DNA from: DASSQJ01 sp963773655
GTDB taxonomy: Bacteria; Actinomycetota; Actinomycetes; Actinomycetales; Dermatophilaceae
Assembly: GCA_963773655.1 (NCBI GenBank)
Contig: CAVZBX010000001.1
Coordinates: forward strand, 1,116,001-1,180,000
Direction: 5' to 3'
Length of the DNA stretch: 64,000 nucleotides
Shown: piece by piece, positions 7,638 through 15,882 of the stretch
Numbering within the stretch: position 1 is the stretch's first letter
How the letters are laid out: each line of letters starts with the position of its first letter
Made by a program: the position numbers and the translations under genes
Notes under the pieces: model-generated
The model's database searches: none
Seen by the model: the letters and a program-made list of their open reading frames with translations, nothing else
What the model was told of the DNA's origin: nothing

Positions 7638-8846
7638 GTGTCCCCGGTGTCCCTCGAGCCGTACCGCCGCGCCCTGGCGAGCCGTCGGCTCCGGACCGCC
7701 CTCCTCCTGGGTGTGCTGCTCCGTGCGCCGGTGTTCGCCGGCGGCATCCTGTTGACCGTCCACACCGTCGAGACGCTGGGCGGGTCGTACTCGGCGGCGG
7801 GGCTGCTCGTCGCCGTGGTCACCGCCGCCACCGCGGTGAGCAGCCCGTGGCGGGGCCGCCTCCTCGACCGGTACGGGCTTCGCCGGGTGGTGCCCCCGCT
7901 CCTCGTCGTCACCGGCGTGTGCTGGGCATTCGCGCCGTGGGTGGGCTACTGGGCGCTGCTGTCGCTGGCCCTCGTCGCCAGCCTGCTCGTGCTACCGAGC
8001 ATGCCGATCATCCGCCAGGCGGTCATCGCCTCGGTACCCGACCGCGACCGGCGCACGGCCATCTCGCTCGACACGGCCGGCTTCGAGCTGTCGTTCATCG
8101 TGGCCCCCATCGTCGCGGTGTGGGCCGCCGCGCACTGGTCGACCGGGGGAGCCCTGTTCGTCAGCAGGATGCTCGTCGTGGTGGCGGGCGGCGTCATCTG
8201 GCTCGTCGACCCGCCGCTGCGCAGCGCGGGCGAGAGCGCCGCGGTCGGCCAGGACGTGCCCCGGCGGGAGTGGTTCTCGCCGCGGTTCCTCGCCGTGTGC
8301 CTCGTCGCCTTCACCGTCACGCTCGTCCTGGCCGGCTCCGAGATCGGTGTCGTCGCCGCGATGCGCGCGTGGGCACTGACGCCCCAGATCGGCCTGGTCC
8401 TGGCTTCCCTGGGCCTGGGCGCGCTCGTCGGCGGGCTGCTCTACGGGGCGATGGTGCGCTCGCTGCCGTCGCACCTGCTCCTGCTCGGGCTCGCCCTCGT
8501 CACCCTCCCGATGGCGCTCGCCCCCTCCCCGTGGGTGCTGGCGCCGCTCGCCTTCGCCGCGGGGGTCTTCACCGCGCCGACGATCACCGCCACCGTGGAC
8601 CAGCTCAGCCGCATCGTCCCCGCCGGCACCCGCGGCGAGGCCATCGGCTGGCACCAGTCCGCGCTGGCGGCGGGCGGCACGGTCGGCGCTCCCCTGGCCG
8701 GGATGGCGGTCGACCGGTACGGCTTCGGGGGTGGCTTCGGCGTGGTCGCGCTCGCGGGCCTCGTCGTGGCACTGCTGGCCGTGCCCGCGATGCGCCGCCT
8801 CAGGTCCACCACTCCCGCCGACCTGGTGCACTCCCGCGCCGGCTGA
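7638..8846 (+). CDS. Major facilitator superfamily transporter
   Basis: 402-residue integral membrane protein with about 12 hydrophobic helices and the MFS motif-A-like loop GRLLDRYGLRR between helices 2 and 3, repeated in weaker form as GMAVDRYGFGG in the second half. Short basic N-terminus on the cytoplasmic side. Family members are mainly drug or metabolite exporters; substrate cannot be told from sequence. The gene appears monocistronic, with a possible leaderless start at GTG. Confidence 0.87.
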   Translation: MSPVSLEPYRRALASRRLRTALLLGVLLRAPVFAGGILLTVHTVETLGGSYSAAGLLVAVVTAATAVSSPWRGRLLDRYGLRRVVPPLLVVTGVCWAFAPWVGYWALLSLALVASLLVLPSMPIIRQAVIASVPDRDRRTAISLDTAGFELSFIVAPIVAVWAAAHWSTGGALFVSRMLVVVAGGVIWLVDPPLRSAGESAAVGQDVPRREWFSPRFLAVCLVAFTVTLVLAGSEIGVVAAMRAWALTPQIGLVLASLGLGALVGGLLYGAMVRSLPSHLLLLGLALVTLPMALAPSPWVLAPLAFAAGVFTAPTITATVDQLSRIVPAGTRGEAIGWHQSALAAGGTVGAPLAGMAVDRYGFGGGFGVVALAGLVVALLAVPAMRRLRSTTPADLVHSRAG

Positions 8847-8868
8847 GGCGATCGACGCGACCGGGCGC

Positions 8869-8874
8869 TAGGCT
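8869..8874 (+). promoter_or_regulatory. -10 box of a leaderless upstream ORF before pheS
   Basis: TAGGCT is followed by seven bases and then the GTG of a 19-codon ORF. This is the first of two likely promoters of pheST. Confidence 0.45.
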
Positions 8875-8881
8875 GGTGTAC

Positions 8882-8941
8882 GTGAACGGTGCCACGCGGC
8901 GATTTACCGGGCCCCCGGGCCCGTCCGCCGGTCTGCGCTGA
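8882..8941 (+). CDS. Leaderless 19-codon upstream ORF before pheST (possible leader peptide)
   Basis: GTG through TGA encodes MNGATRRFTGPPGPSAGLR. It starts at the expected transcription start of the TAGGCT promoter. It holds one Phe codon, and that codon is TTT, which is rare at this GC content. A 9-bp stem-loop lies downstream. Translation could affect folding of the pheST leader, but a single Phe codon is thin evidence for classical attenuation. Chance occurrence cannot be excluded. Confidence 0.35.
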   Translation: MNGATRRFTGPPGPSAGLR

Positions 8942-8974
8942 GCACCGACCGGTCGCCGCGACGCCGACGCCCGC

Positions 8975-9022
8975 CCGGGGGCACCTCCCACCTCCTGCCC
9001 CCGGCGCGACCCCTCCTAGACT
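8975..9022 (+). promoter_or_regulatory. pheST leader stem-loop and second promoter
   Basis: CCGGGGGCA (8975-8983) pairs perfectly with TGCCCCCGG (8996-9004) around a 12-base loop. TAGACT (9017-9022) is a good -10 for a second transcript with a leader of roughly 28 nt before the pheS ATG. There is no U tract, so the hairpin is not a standard terminator. Confidence 0.4.
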
Positions 9023-9056
9023 CGGGCGCGCCCCCACACCCTCAGAAGTGGAAGCG

Positions 9057-10151
9057 ATGTCCGGACCCAACACCAGCTACGACCCCGTCGAGGTCGCCGC
9101 CCTCGATCCCGAGGCGGTCGCCGAGGCCCGTGCCGCGGCCCTCGCCGCGGCGGCTGCCGCCGGCACCCTCGAGCAGCTCAAGGCCGCCCGAGCGGCCCAC
9201 CAGGGCGACAAGAGCCCCCTCGCCCTCGCCAACCGCGAGATCGGGGCGCTGCCACCCAGCGCGAAGGCCGAGGCCGGCAAGCGGGTCGGTCAGGCCCGGG
9301 CCGAGGTGGCGAAGGCCTTCGCCACCCGTCAGGAGGAGCTCGAGGCCGAGCGCGACGAGCGGATCCTCGTCGAGGAGGCGGTCGACGTCACCCTGCCGGG
9401 CTCCCGCCGCCCGCTCGGCCGCCGTCACCCGACCGAGCTGATGTCCGAGCGCATCGCCGACCTCTTCGTCGGGATGGGGTGGGAGATCGCCGAGGGCCCG
9501 GAGGTCGAGGCGGAGTGGTTCAACTTCGACGCGCTCAACTTCGACGCCGACCACCCGGCACGGCAGATGCAGGACACCTTCTACGTCGAGCCGGCCGATG
9601 CCGGTCTGGTGCTGCGGACCCACACCTCGCCGGTGCAGGCGCGCACGCTGCTCGACCGCGGCGTGCCCGTCTACGTGGCCGCCATCGGGCGCGTGTTCCG
9701 CACCGACGAGCTCGACGCCACCCACATGCCCGCGTTCCACCAGGTCGAGGGCCTGGCCGTCGACGAGGGCATCACCATGGCCCACCTCAAGGGGACGTTG
9801 GACCGCCTCGCCACCGAGCTGTTCGGCGAGGGGATCACCACCCGGCTGCGGCCCTCGTTCTTCCCGTTCACCGAGCCGAGCGCCGAGATGGACCTGCGCT
9901 GCTTCGTCTGTCGGGGCCGGGACCCGGAGTGCCGCTCGTGCAAGGGCACCGGCTGGATCGAGTGGGGCGGCTGCGGCATGGTCAACCGCAACGTGCTCAC
10001 CGCGTGCGGCGTCGACCCCGACCGCTACACCGGCTTCGCCTTCGGCATGGGCATCGACCGTGCCCTGCAGTTCCGCACCGGCGCCTCCGACATGCGCGAC
10101 ATGATCGAGGGCGACGTGCGGTTCGACGCCCAGTTCGGGATGGAGATCTGA
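9057..10151 (+). CDS. pheS: Phenylalanyl-tRNA synthetase alpha subunit
   Basis: Catalytic subunit of the (alpha-beta)2 enzyme that charges tRNA-Phe. The 364 residues comprise the N-terminal coiled-coil that contacts tRNA (about 1-100, Ala/Glu-rich) and the class II core with motif 1 region HPTELMSERIADLF, motif 2 GRVFRTDELDATHMPAFHQVEG and motif 3 GFAFGMGIDRALQ. The Cys cluster CFVCRGRDPECRSCKGTGW near residue 280 is usual for this subunit. I chose ATG 9057, which starts a family-like N-terminus; the longer frame opening at 8889 is intergenic. The TGA overlaps the pheT ATG by one base. Confidence 0.97.
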   Translation: MSGPNTSYDPVEVAALDPEAVAEARAAALAAAAAAGTLEQLKAARAAHQGDKSPLALANREIGALPPSAKAEAGKRVGQARAEVAKAFATRQEELEAERDERILVEEAVDVTLPGSRRPLGRRHPTELMSERIADLFVGMGWEIAEGPEVEAEWFNFDALNFDADHPARQMQDTFYVEPADAGLVLRTHTSPVQARTLLDRGVPVYVAAIGRVFRTDELDATHMPAFHQVEGLAVDEGITMAHLKGTLDRLATELFGEGITTRLRPSFFPFTEPSAEMDLRCFVCRGRDPECRSCKGTGWIEWGGCGMVNRNVLTACGVDPDRYTGFAFGMGIDRALQFRTGASDMRDMIEGDVRFDAQFGMEI

Positions 10152-12700
10152 TGCGCGTCCCCGTCGACTGGCTGCGCGAGTACGTGGCCGTGCCCGCCGA
10201 GGCCACCGGCCACGACATCGCCGCCTCGCTCGTCCGGGTCGGCCTCGAGGAGGAGGGCCTGCACAGCGGCGGGGTCACCGGCCCGCTCGTCGTCGGCCGG
10301 GTCCTCCGCCGGGTCGCGGAGCCGCAGCGCAACGGGCGGACCATCAACTGGTGCCAGGTGGACGTCGGTGACGCCAACGGCACCGGCGACCCGCAGGGCA
10401 TCGTCTGCGGCGCCCACAACTTCGAGGCGGGCGACCTCGTGCCGGTCATCCTCCCCGGTGGCGTCCTCACGACGCCGCAGGGGCCGATGGAGGTCGGCGC
10501 CCGGAAGACCTACGGCCACGTCTCCGCCGGGATGATCTGCTCCGAGCGCGAGCTCGGGCTCGGCGACGACCACGACGGGATCATCGTGCTGACCCGGCGC
10601 TTCGCCGGCGACGAGGAGGCTCTCGCCCGGTGCGTCCCCGGCGCCGACGCGATCCCGCTGCTCGGCCTCGACCGCGAGATCGTCGAGGTCAACGTCACCC
10701 CCGACCGCGGCTACTGCTTCTCGGTCCGCGGGATCGCCCGCGAGTACGCCCACGCCACCGGCGCCGAGCTCACCGACCCGGTCCTCGCCCTCGCGGCCGC
10801 GGCCCCCGCTGCGTCGCCGGACGGCTACCCCGTCGAGGTCGACGACCGCGCCCCGGTCCGCGGCCGGGTCGGGTGCGACCGTTTCGCCGCCCGGGTCGTG
10901 CGCGGCCTCGACGTCACGGCGCCGACCCCGGCGTGGATGCGGGCCCGCCTGGCCGAGGCGGGGATGCGGCCGATCTCGCTCGCCGTCGACGTGACGAACT
11001 ACGTGATGCTGGGGCTGGGCCAACCCCTGCACGCCTACGACCTCGGGGCGCTGGGCGAGCGGATCGTCGTGCGACGGGCCCGGGCGGGGGAGCGGCTGAC
11101 GACGCTCGACGACGTCGACCGCGTACTGGACCCCGAGGACCTGCTCATCACCGACGGCGGGCACACTCCCATCGGCATCGCCGGCGTCATGGGTGGGGCG
11201 AGCACCGAGGTGTCCGCGCAGACCACCGACGTGCTCCTCGAAGCCGCCCACTTCGACCCGGTCACCGTGGCCCGCAGCGCGCGCCGCCACCGGCTCCCGT
11301 CGGAGGCGTCGCGGCGCTTCGAGCGCGGCGTCGACCCCGAGCTGCCGCCGGCGGCGCTGCAGCTCGCCGTCGACCTCCTCGTCCGCTACGGCGGCGGCGT
11401 CGGCTCCGGAGCCGTCACCGACGTCGGCTCCGTGCCCGCGCCCCGGCCGGTGACGATGGCGGTCGGCTTCCCGTCGCGGATCGTCGGCGTCGGGTACGAC
11501 GGGCCCACCGTCACCGGGATCCTCGAGCAGATCGGGTGCACGGTCGTCCGCGAGGGCGAGCTGCTCACGGTGACCCCGCCCTCGTGGCGGCCCGACCTGC
11601 GCACCGCGGAGGACCTCGTCGAGGAGGTCGCCCGCATCCACGGCTACGAGGACATCCCGTCGGTCCTCCCGACCCCGCCCGGCGGGTCCGGGCTGACGCA
11701 CGCGCAGCGGGTGCGCCGCACGGTTGCCAACGTGCTCGCGACGCTGGGGTTGCACGAGGTCTGGGGGGCACCGTTCGTCGGCGAGGACCGGTGGGCGGCG
11801 CTCGGGCTCGACGTCGCGGCCGAGACCGCCCGCACCGTGCGGCTCGCCAACCCGCTGTCCGACGAGCAGCCCTGGCTGCGGACCAGCATCGTCTCCACCC
11901 TCGTCGACGCCCTGCGCCGCAACGTCGCCCGCGGGGCCAAGGACGTCGGGCTGTTCGAGCTCGGACTCGTCCTGGCGCGCAGCGGCCCGCAGCAGGCGGC
12001 CCCCACCGAGGAGGTGGGGGTGCTCCCGTCGGACCGGACCCTCGCCGCCATCCGGGCCGCCGTGCCGGACCAGCCGCGCCACCTCGGCATCCTGCTCTCC
12101 GGCGACCGCGACCGCTCGGGGTGGTGGGGACCGGGGCGTCGCTGCGACGTGCACGACGTCCTCGACCTCGTCCGCGGCCTCGGCGAGGCCCTCGGAGTCC
12201 GGCTCGACCTCACGGCCGACGACCCGCTGCCGTGGCACCCAGGGCGGTGCGCGCGGGTGGCGCTCGCCGACGGCACCCTGGTGGGGCACGCCGGCGAGCT
12301 GCACCCGAAGGTCGTCACCCGGCTCGGCCTGCCCGAGCGCACCGTCGGCGCCGAGCTCGACGTCGACGTGCTCACCCGGGCCGCCGAGGCGACCCCGCGG
12401 GCGCAACCCCTCGCCACCCACCCGATGGCGCAGAGCGACGTCGCGCTCGTCGTCGCGGGCTCGGTGCCCGCGGCGCGCGTCCACCATGCGCTGGCGTCCG
12501 GCGGTGGCGAGCTGCTCGAGTCGGTGCAGCTCTTCGACGTCTACGAAGGTGACCAGGTGGGCACGGGCCGCAAGTCGCTCGCCTACCGGCTCACCTTCCG
12601 CTCGCCGGAGCGCACCCTGACCACCGACGAGGTGTCGGCGATGCGCGACGCCGCGGTGGCGGCCGCCGCCGAGGCGGTCGGAGCGGTGCAGCGCGGGTGA
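10151..12700 (+). CDS. pheT: Phenylalanyl-tRNA synthetase beta subunit
   Basis: 849-residue partner of PheS. Domains in order: N-terminal MRVPVDWLREYV, EMAP-like tRNA-binding domain about 40-160, B3/B4 editing domain with RPISLAVDVTNYVMLGLGQPLHAYDL, B5 domain (MTMAVGFPSRIVGVGYDG region), catalytic-like domain with LANPLSDEQPWLRTSIV, and C-terminal FDX-ACB domain with AYRLTFRSPERTLTTDEV. Length is normal for bacteria. The end overlaps the GTG of the SDR gene by four bases. Confidence 0.97.
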   Translation: MRVPVDWLREYVAVPAEATGHDIAASLVRVGLEEEGLHSGGVTGPLVVGRVLRRVAEPQRNGRTINWCQVDVGDANGTGDPQGIVCGAHNFEAGDLVPVILPGGVLTTPQGPMEVGARKTYGHVSAGMICSERELGLGDDHDGIIVLTRRFAGDEEALARCVPGADAIPLLGLDREIVEVNVTPDRGYCFSVRGIAREYAHATGAELTDPVLALAAAAPAASPDGYPVEVDDRAPVRGRVGCDRFAARVVRGLDVTAPTPAWMRARLAEAGMRPISLAVDVTNYVMLGLGQPLHAYDLGALGERIVVRRARAGERLTTLDDVDRVLDPEDLLITDGGHTPIGIAGVMGGASTEVSAQTTDVLLEAAHFDPVTVARSARRHRLPSEASRRFERGVDPELPPAALQLAVDLLVRYGGGVGSGAVTDVGSVPAPRPVTMAVGFPSRIVGVGYDGPTVTGILEQIGCTVVREGELLTVTPPSWRPDLRTAEDLVEEVARIHGYEDIPSVLPTPPGGSGLTHAQRVRRTVANVLATLGLHEVWGAPFVGEDRWAALGLDVAAETARTVRLANPLSDEQPWLRTSIVSTLVDALRRNVARGAKDVGLFELGLVLARSGPQQAAPTEEVGVLPSDRTLAAIRAAVPDQPRHLGILLSGDRDRSGWWGPGRRCDVHDVLDLVRGLGEALGVRLDLTADDPLPWHPGRCARVALADGTLVGHAGELHPKVVTRLGLPERTVGAELDVDVLTRAAEATPRAQPLATHPMAQSDVALVVAGSVPAARVHHALASGGGELLESVQLFDVYEGDQVGTGRKSLAYRLTFRSPERTLTTDEVSAMRDAAVAAAAEAVGAVQRG

Positions 12701-13512
12701 GCGACCTCCTCCACGAGCCCGTCGACGACGACGGCGACGTGACCCCCGAGCCCGACTCCGAGGAGGAGGCGGGCCGGGGCGGGCACCTCGTGGCCGTCGT
12801 CACGGGCGCCTCTCGCGGCATCGGCCACGCGATCGCCGACGCCCTCGAGGACGCCGGGTGGATCGTGGAGCGCGGCTCGTCGACCGTGGCCCCGGTCACC
12901 GACCGCACGGCCGTGGAGGCGTGGGTCGCCGAGGTCGTCGAGCGTCAGGGGCGGATCGACCTGCTCGTCAACAACGCCGGCGTCGTCGACGACGAGGTCG
13001 ACCTGTTCGCCTCCGACCCGAAGCAGTGGTGGCACACCGTCGAGGTCAACCTCCTCGGGGCGTACCTGATGACGTGGGCGGTGGCCCCGCACCTCGTGGC
13101 CGCCGGCGGCGGCCGCGTCGTCAACCTCAACTCCGGGGCCGGCCGGCGGGCGTCCGCCGAGGCCACGGCGTACTCGGTGAGCAAGACGGCCCTGGCGCGG
13201 CTCACCGGGTCCACCCACCTGGCCGGCCGGGACCGGGGCGTGCTCGCCTTCGACCTCATGCCCGGCGTGGTGCGCACCGACATGACCGAGGGCATGGACG
13301 CCCACGTCGGCCGCACCGCGTGGACGCCGCCCGAGGAGGTGACCGCCCTGGTGCTCGCGCTCGCGTCCGGTGAGCTCGACGCGTTCTCCGGGCGGTTCGT
13401 GCGCGCGGGCGTCGACACTCCCGAGTCGCTGCGTGCGATGGTGGCCCGCGGGCTCGACACCGGGGAGCGGACCCTGGCCCTGCGGACCCGTGACGACGAC
13501 CCGCTGGGCTGA
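12697..13512 (+). CDS. Short-chain dehydrogenase/reductase
   Basis: 271-residue classical SDR with an acidic, disordered N-terminal extension of about 28 residues before the Rossmann fold. It has the cofactor motif TGASRGIGHA, NNAG, the catalytic Ser in NLNSGAG and the YSVSK Tyr-Lys pair, so it should be active with NAD(P)H. Substrate unknown. The start overlaps pheT, so it is co-translated with the synthetase, an arrangement that says little about function. Confidence 0.87.
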   Translation: MSDLLHEPVDDDGDVTPEPDSEEEAGRGGHLVAVVTGASRGIGHAIADALEDAGWIVERGSSTVAPVTDRTAVEAWVAEVVERQGRIDLLVNNAGVVDDEVDLFASDPKQWWHTVEVNLLGAYLMTWAVAPHLVAAGGGRVVNLNSGAGRRASAEATAYSVSKTALARLTGSTHLAGRDRGVLAFDLMPGVVRTDMTEGMDAHVGRTAWTPPEEVTALVLALASGELDAFSGRFVRAGVDTPESLRAMVARGLDTGERTLALRTRDDDPLG

Positions 13513-13560
13513 CCGGTTCCCGGTGCTCCTGAGAGCCCTGGACCTCGCCGGCGGCTGCGG

Positions 13561-13589
13561 TTGCCGTGGTGTGCGGACCCTCCTAGGGT
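13561..13589 (+). promoter_or_regulatory. Promoter of a leaderless methyltransferase gene
   Basis: TTGCCG (-35) and TAGGGT (-10) are separated by 17 bp, and the -10 ends six bases before ATG 13596. This is one of the best non-rRNA promoters in the window and predicts a leaderless mRNA. Confidence 0.65.
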
Positions 13590-13595
13590 GCGAGC

Positions 13596-14375
13596 ATGAC
13601 CATCCAGCACCGCGTCGAGGCGGAGGCGTTCCAGCCGGACTACTCCGGTCATGAGTTCACCGACGAGGAGATCGCGGAGGGCGCCCACCGTCAGTTCGTG
13701 GGAGGCGTCTGGGCCAGTCACGGGGCCCGGCAGCTCGACTACCTCACCGCCCAGGGCCTGCGACCACAGCACCGGCTGGTCGACATCGGCTGTGGGGCGT
13801 TCCGGGCCGGTCAGCACTTCATCGACTACCTGGAGCCCGGCAACTACTACGGCATCGAGGCCAACCACTCGCTGATCCAGGCCGGCTACGACGTCGAGCT
13901 GACCGACGCCCAGCGCGCCCGGACCCCGGAGGCGAACCTGCGCGCCAACGACCGCTTCGACGTCGACTTCGGCGTGCAGTTCGACTACGCGCTCGCCCAG
14001 TCGGTCTTCACGCACGTCTCGCTCAACCACGTCCGGTTGTGCCTCTACCGGCTCGGCAGGGTGATGCGGCCCGGCGGGCACTTCTACGCCACGTGGTTCA
14101 TCCGCAGCCCCAGCACCCCGCTCGACCACATCGGTCCGTCGAAGAGCGGAAAACCGTTCTTCACCGAGAAGAACGTGTTCTGGTACTACCGCCCGGACAC
14201 CGAGTGGGTCGCCGACCCGGCGACCTGGCGGGTCGAGTGGATCGGCGACTGGGGCCACCCCGCCAAGCAGAAGATGGTCCGCTACGTCCGCCGAGCCGAC
14301 ACCCACGAGCCGGCGCCCCGGGACGACCTGGTCACCCGGGGGCGCCGCTGGGTCGCCCGGCGGGTCGCCCCGTAG
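13596..14375 (+). CDS. Class I SAM-dependent methyltransferase
   Basis: 259-residue cytosolic protein. The SAM-binding motif I is VDIGCGAFRAGQHF near residue 66, followed by the acidic motif II position in YYGIEANHSL and a post-motif region with RVMRPGGHFYATWF. The substrate cannot be read from sequence; the C-terminal third, rich in aromatic residues and Arg, is not a recognised specificity domain. Monocistronic with its own promoter and a TAG stop just ahead of the argC operator. Confidence 0.82.
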   Translation: MTIQHRVEAEAFQPDYSGHEFTDEEIAEGAHRQFVGGVWASHGARQLDYLTAQGLRPQHRLVDIGCGAFRAGQHFIDYLEPGNYYGIEANHSLIQAGYDVELTDAQRARTPEANLRANDRFDVDFGVQFDYALAQSVFTHVSLNHVRLCLYRLGRVMRPGGHFYATWFIRSPSTPLDHIGPSKSGKPFFTEKNVFWYYRPDTEWVADPATWRVEWIGDWGHPAKQKMVRYVRRADTHEPAPRDDLVTRGRRWVARRVAP

Positions 14376-14383
14376 CCCACGAC

Positions 14384-14417
14384 TGCATGTAATCGCACAA
14401 CCCTGTATACTCATGCA
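14384..14417. promoter_or_regulatory. argC promoter with probable ArgR operator
   Basis: An inverted repeat TGCATG (14384-14389) and CATGCA (14412-14417) flanks an AT-rich core unusual for this genome. The second arm abuts TATACT (14406-14411), a near-perfect -10 box ending eight bases before the argC ATG. ArgR boxes are AT-rich pseudo-palindromes with CATGCA-like arms in actinobacteria, and an ArgR domain is encoded in this operon. ArgR binding here would block polymerase. Function is inferred. Confidence 0.6.
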
Positions 14418-14419
14418 CC

Positions 14420-15463
14420 ATGACGATGCAGGTCGCGGTCGCCGGTGCGAGCGGCTACGCCGGGGGAGAGGTCCTCCGGCTGCTCCTCGGCCACCCCGGG
14501 CTCGAGGTGGGGGCCGTCACCGCGGCGGGCAACGCCGGCCAACTGCTCGCGGACGTGCACCCGCACCTCACCCCGCTCGCCGACCGCGTCCTGGAGCCGA
14601 CGACCGCCGAGGTGCTCGCCGACCACGACGCCGTCGTGCTGGCCCTCCCGCACGGGCACTCCGCGGGAATCGCCGCCGCCCTGCCGGAGGAGACGGTCGT
14701 CCTCGACTGCGGTGCCGACCACCGCCTGCGCGACCCCGACGCCTGGACCGCCTTCTACGACACCCCCCACGCCGGCTCGTGGCCGTACGGGATGCCCGAG
14801 CTGCCGACCGCGGACGGTCCCCAGCGGGCCGCGCTCGCCGGTGCCACGCGCATCGCGGTGCCGGGGTGCTACCCGACGGCGGTCTCCCTGGCGCTCGCGC
14901 CCGGTCTCGTCGCGGGCGTGGTCGAGGCGGACGACCTCACCGTGGTCGCGGCATCGGGCACCTCCGGGGCCGGTAGGTCCCCGAAGCCGCACCTGCTCGG
15001 GGCCGAGGTCATGGGCGCGATGACGCCGTACGGGGTCGGCGGCGGGCACCGGCACGTCCCGGAGATCGAGCAGAACCTCACGGCCTGCGGAGCCGGCCCG
15101 GTCACGGTGTCGTTCACCCCCACGCTCGCACCGATGCCGCGCGGCATCCTCGCGACGTGCACGGCCCGCGTCGTCCGTGGCGCAGCCGCGGCAGACGTGC
15201 GCGTGGCCTGGGAGAAGGCCTATGCCGACGAGCCGTTCGTGCACGTCCTGCCGGAGGGTCGCTGGCCGAGCACCGCCAGCGTGCTCGGCAGCAACGTCGT
15301 GCACCTCCAGGTGACCCTCGACGAGCGCGCGGGGAGGGTGGTCGCCGTCGCCGCGGTCGACAACCTCACCAAGGGCACGGCCGGGGCGGCCGTCCAGTGC
15401 CTCAACCTGGCGCTCGGTCTCCCCGAGGGCCTGGGCCTGCCGGCGGCAGGGGTGGCACCGTGA
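14420..15463 (+). CDS. argC: N-acetyl-gamma-glutamyl-phosphate reductase
   Basis: NADPH-dependent reductase of the third arginine step. The 347 residues start with the Rossmann motif VAVAGASGYAGGE and include the catalytic cysteine in VPGCYPTAV and the second domain motif GVGGGHRHVPEIEQ. The ATG lies eight bases behind the -10, so the mRNA is close to leaderless. First gene of the arginine operon. Its stop overlaps the next GTG by four bases. Confidence 0.97.
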   Translation: MTMQVAVAGASGYAGGEVLRLLLGHPGLEVGAVTAAGNAGQLLADVHPHLTPLADRVLEPTTAEVLADHDAVVLALPHGHSAGIAAALPEETVVLDCGADHRLRDPDAWTAFYDTPHAGSWPYGMPELPTADGPQRAALAGATRIAVPGCYPTAVSLALAPGLVAGVVEADDLTVVAASGTSGAGRSPKPHLLGAEVMGAMTPYGVGGGHRHVPEIEQNLTACGAGPVTVSFTPTLAPMPRGILATCTARVVRGAAAADVRVAWEKAYADEPFVHVLPEGRWPSTASVLGSNVVHLQVTLDERAGRVVAVAAVDNLTKGTAGAAVQCLNLALGLPEGLGLPAAGVAP

Positions 15464-15882
15464 GCCGGATGCCGCTGCACCTCATGCTCCACCCGGAGGA
15501 CGTCTCCATCCTGCGGTTCCCGCCGGACCACGAGCCGGCCTTCGACTGGGCCAGGGCCCCGTTCGCCGCGCTGACCCGGACGCCGGAGGAGACGAGCCTG
15601 GTGTGCCGCACCGACGCCGTCCCGGGCGGGCTGCGCGAGGTCCGCACCGAGGGCCCGTTCAAGGTCGTCGAGGTGGCCGGGCCGCTCGAGTTCGGCGCGG
15701 TCGGCGTCTTCCACGGGATCATCGGCCCCCTCGCCGACGCCGGCATCCCCATCCTCGGCTTCTCCACCTTCGACACCGACTGGGTGCTGGTCCCGGTGGG
15801 CCGGGTCGCCGAGGCGGGCGACGCGTGGCGGCGGGCCGGCTTCGTCGTCACCCCCACCACGCTCTCCGGAGGGCGCGCCTGA
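15460..15882 (+). CDS. ACT-domain protein (COG3603/ACT_7 type), possible arginine-pathway sensor
   Basis: 140-residue protein made of two ACT-like halves. The first holds EETSLVCRTDAVPGG, the second the ligand-site-like segment GIIGPLADAGIPILGFSTFDTDWVLV, both close to the pattern I recall for COG3603. This family is related to the ACT domains of the animal arginine sensor CASTOR1. It lies between argC and argJ with four-base and one-base overlaps, so it is made in step with the enzymes. ACT domains bind small ligands, usually amino acids. Binding of arginine or an intermediate here is inference. Confidence 0.8.
   Translation: MSRMPLHLMLHPEDVSILRFPPDHEPAFDWARAPFAALTRTPEETSLVCRTDAVPGGLREVRTEGPFKVVEVAGPLEFGAVGVFHGIIGPLADAGIPILGFSTFDTDWVLVPVGRVAEAGDAWRRAGFVVTPTTLSGGRA

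Noticed and set aside
10025..12487. 820-codon open frame on the minus strand
   Set aside because: Antisense to pheT, which has full domain support.
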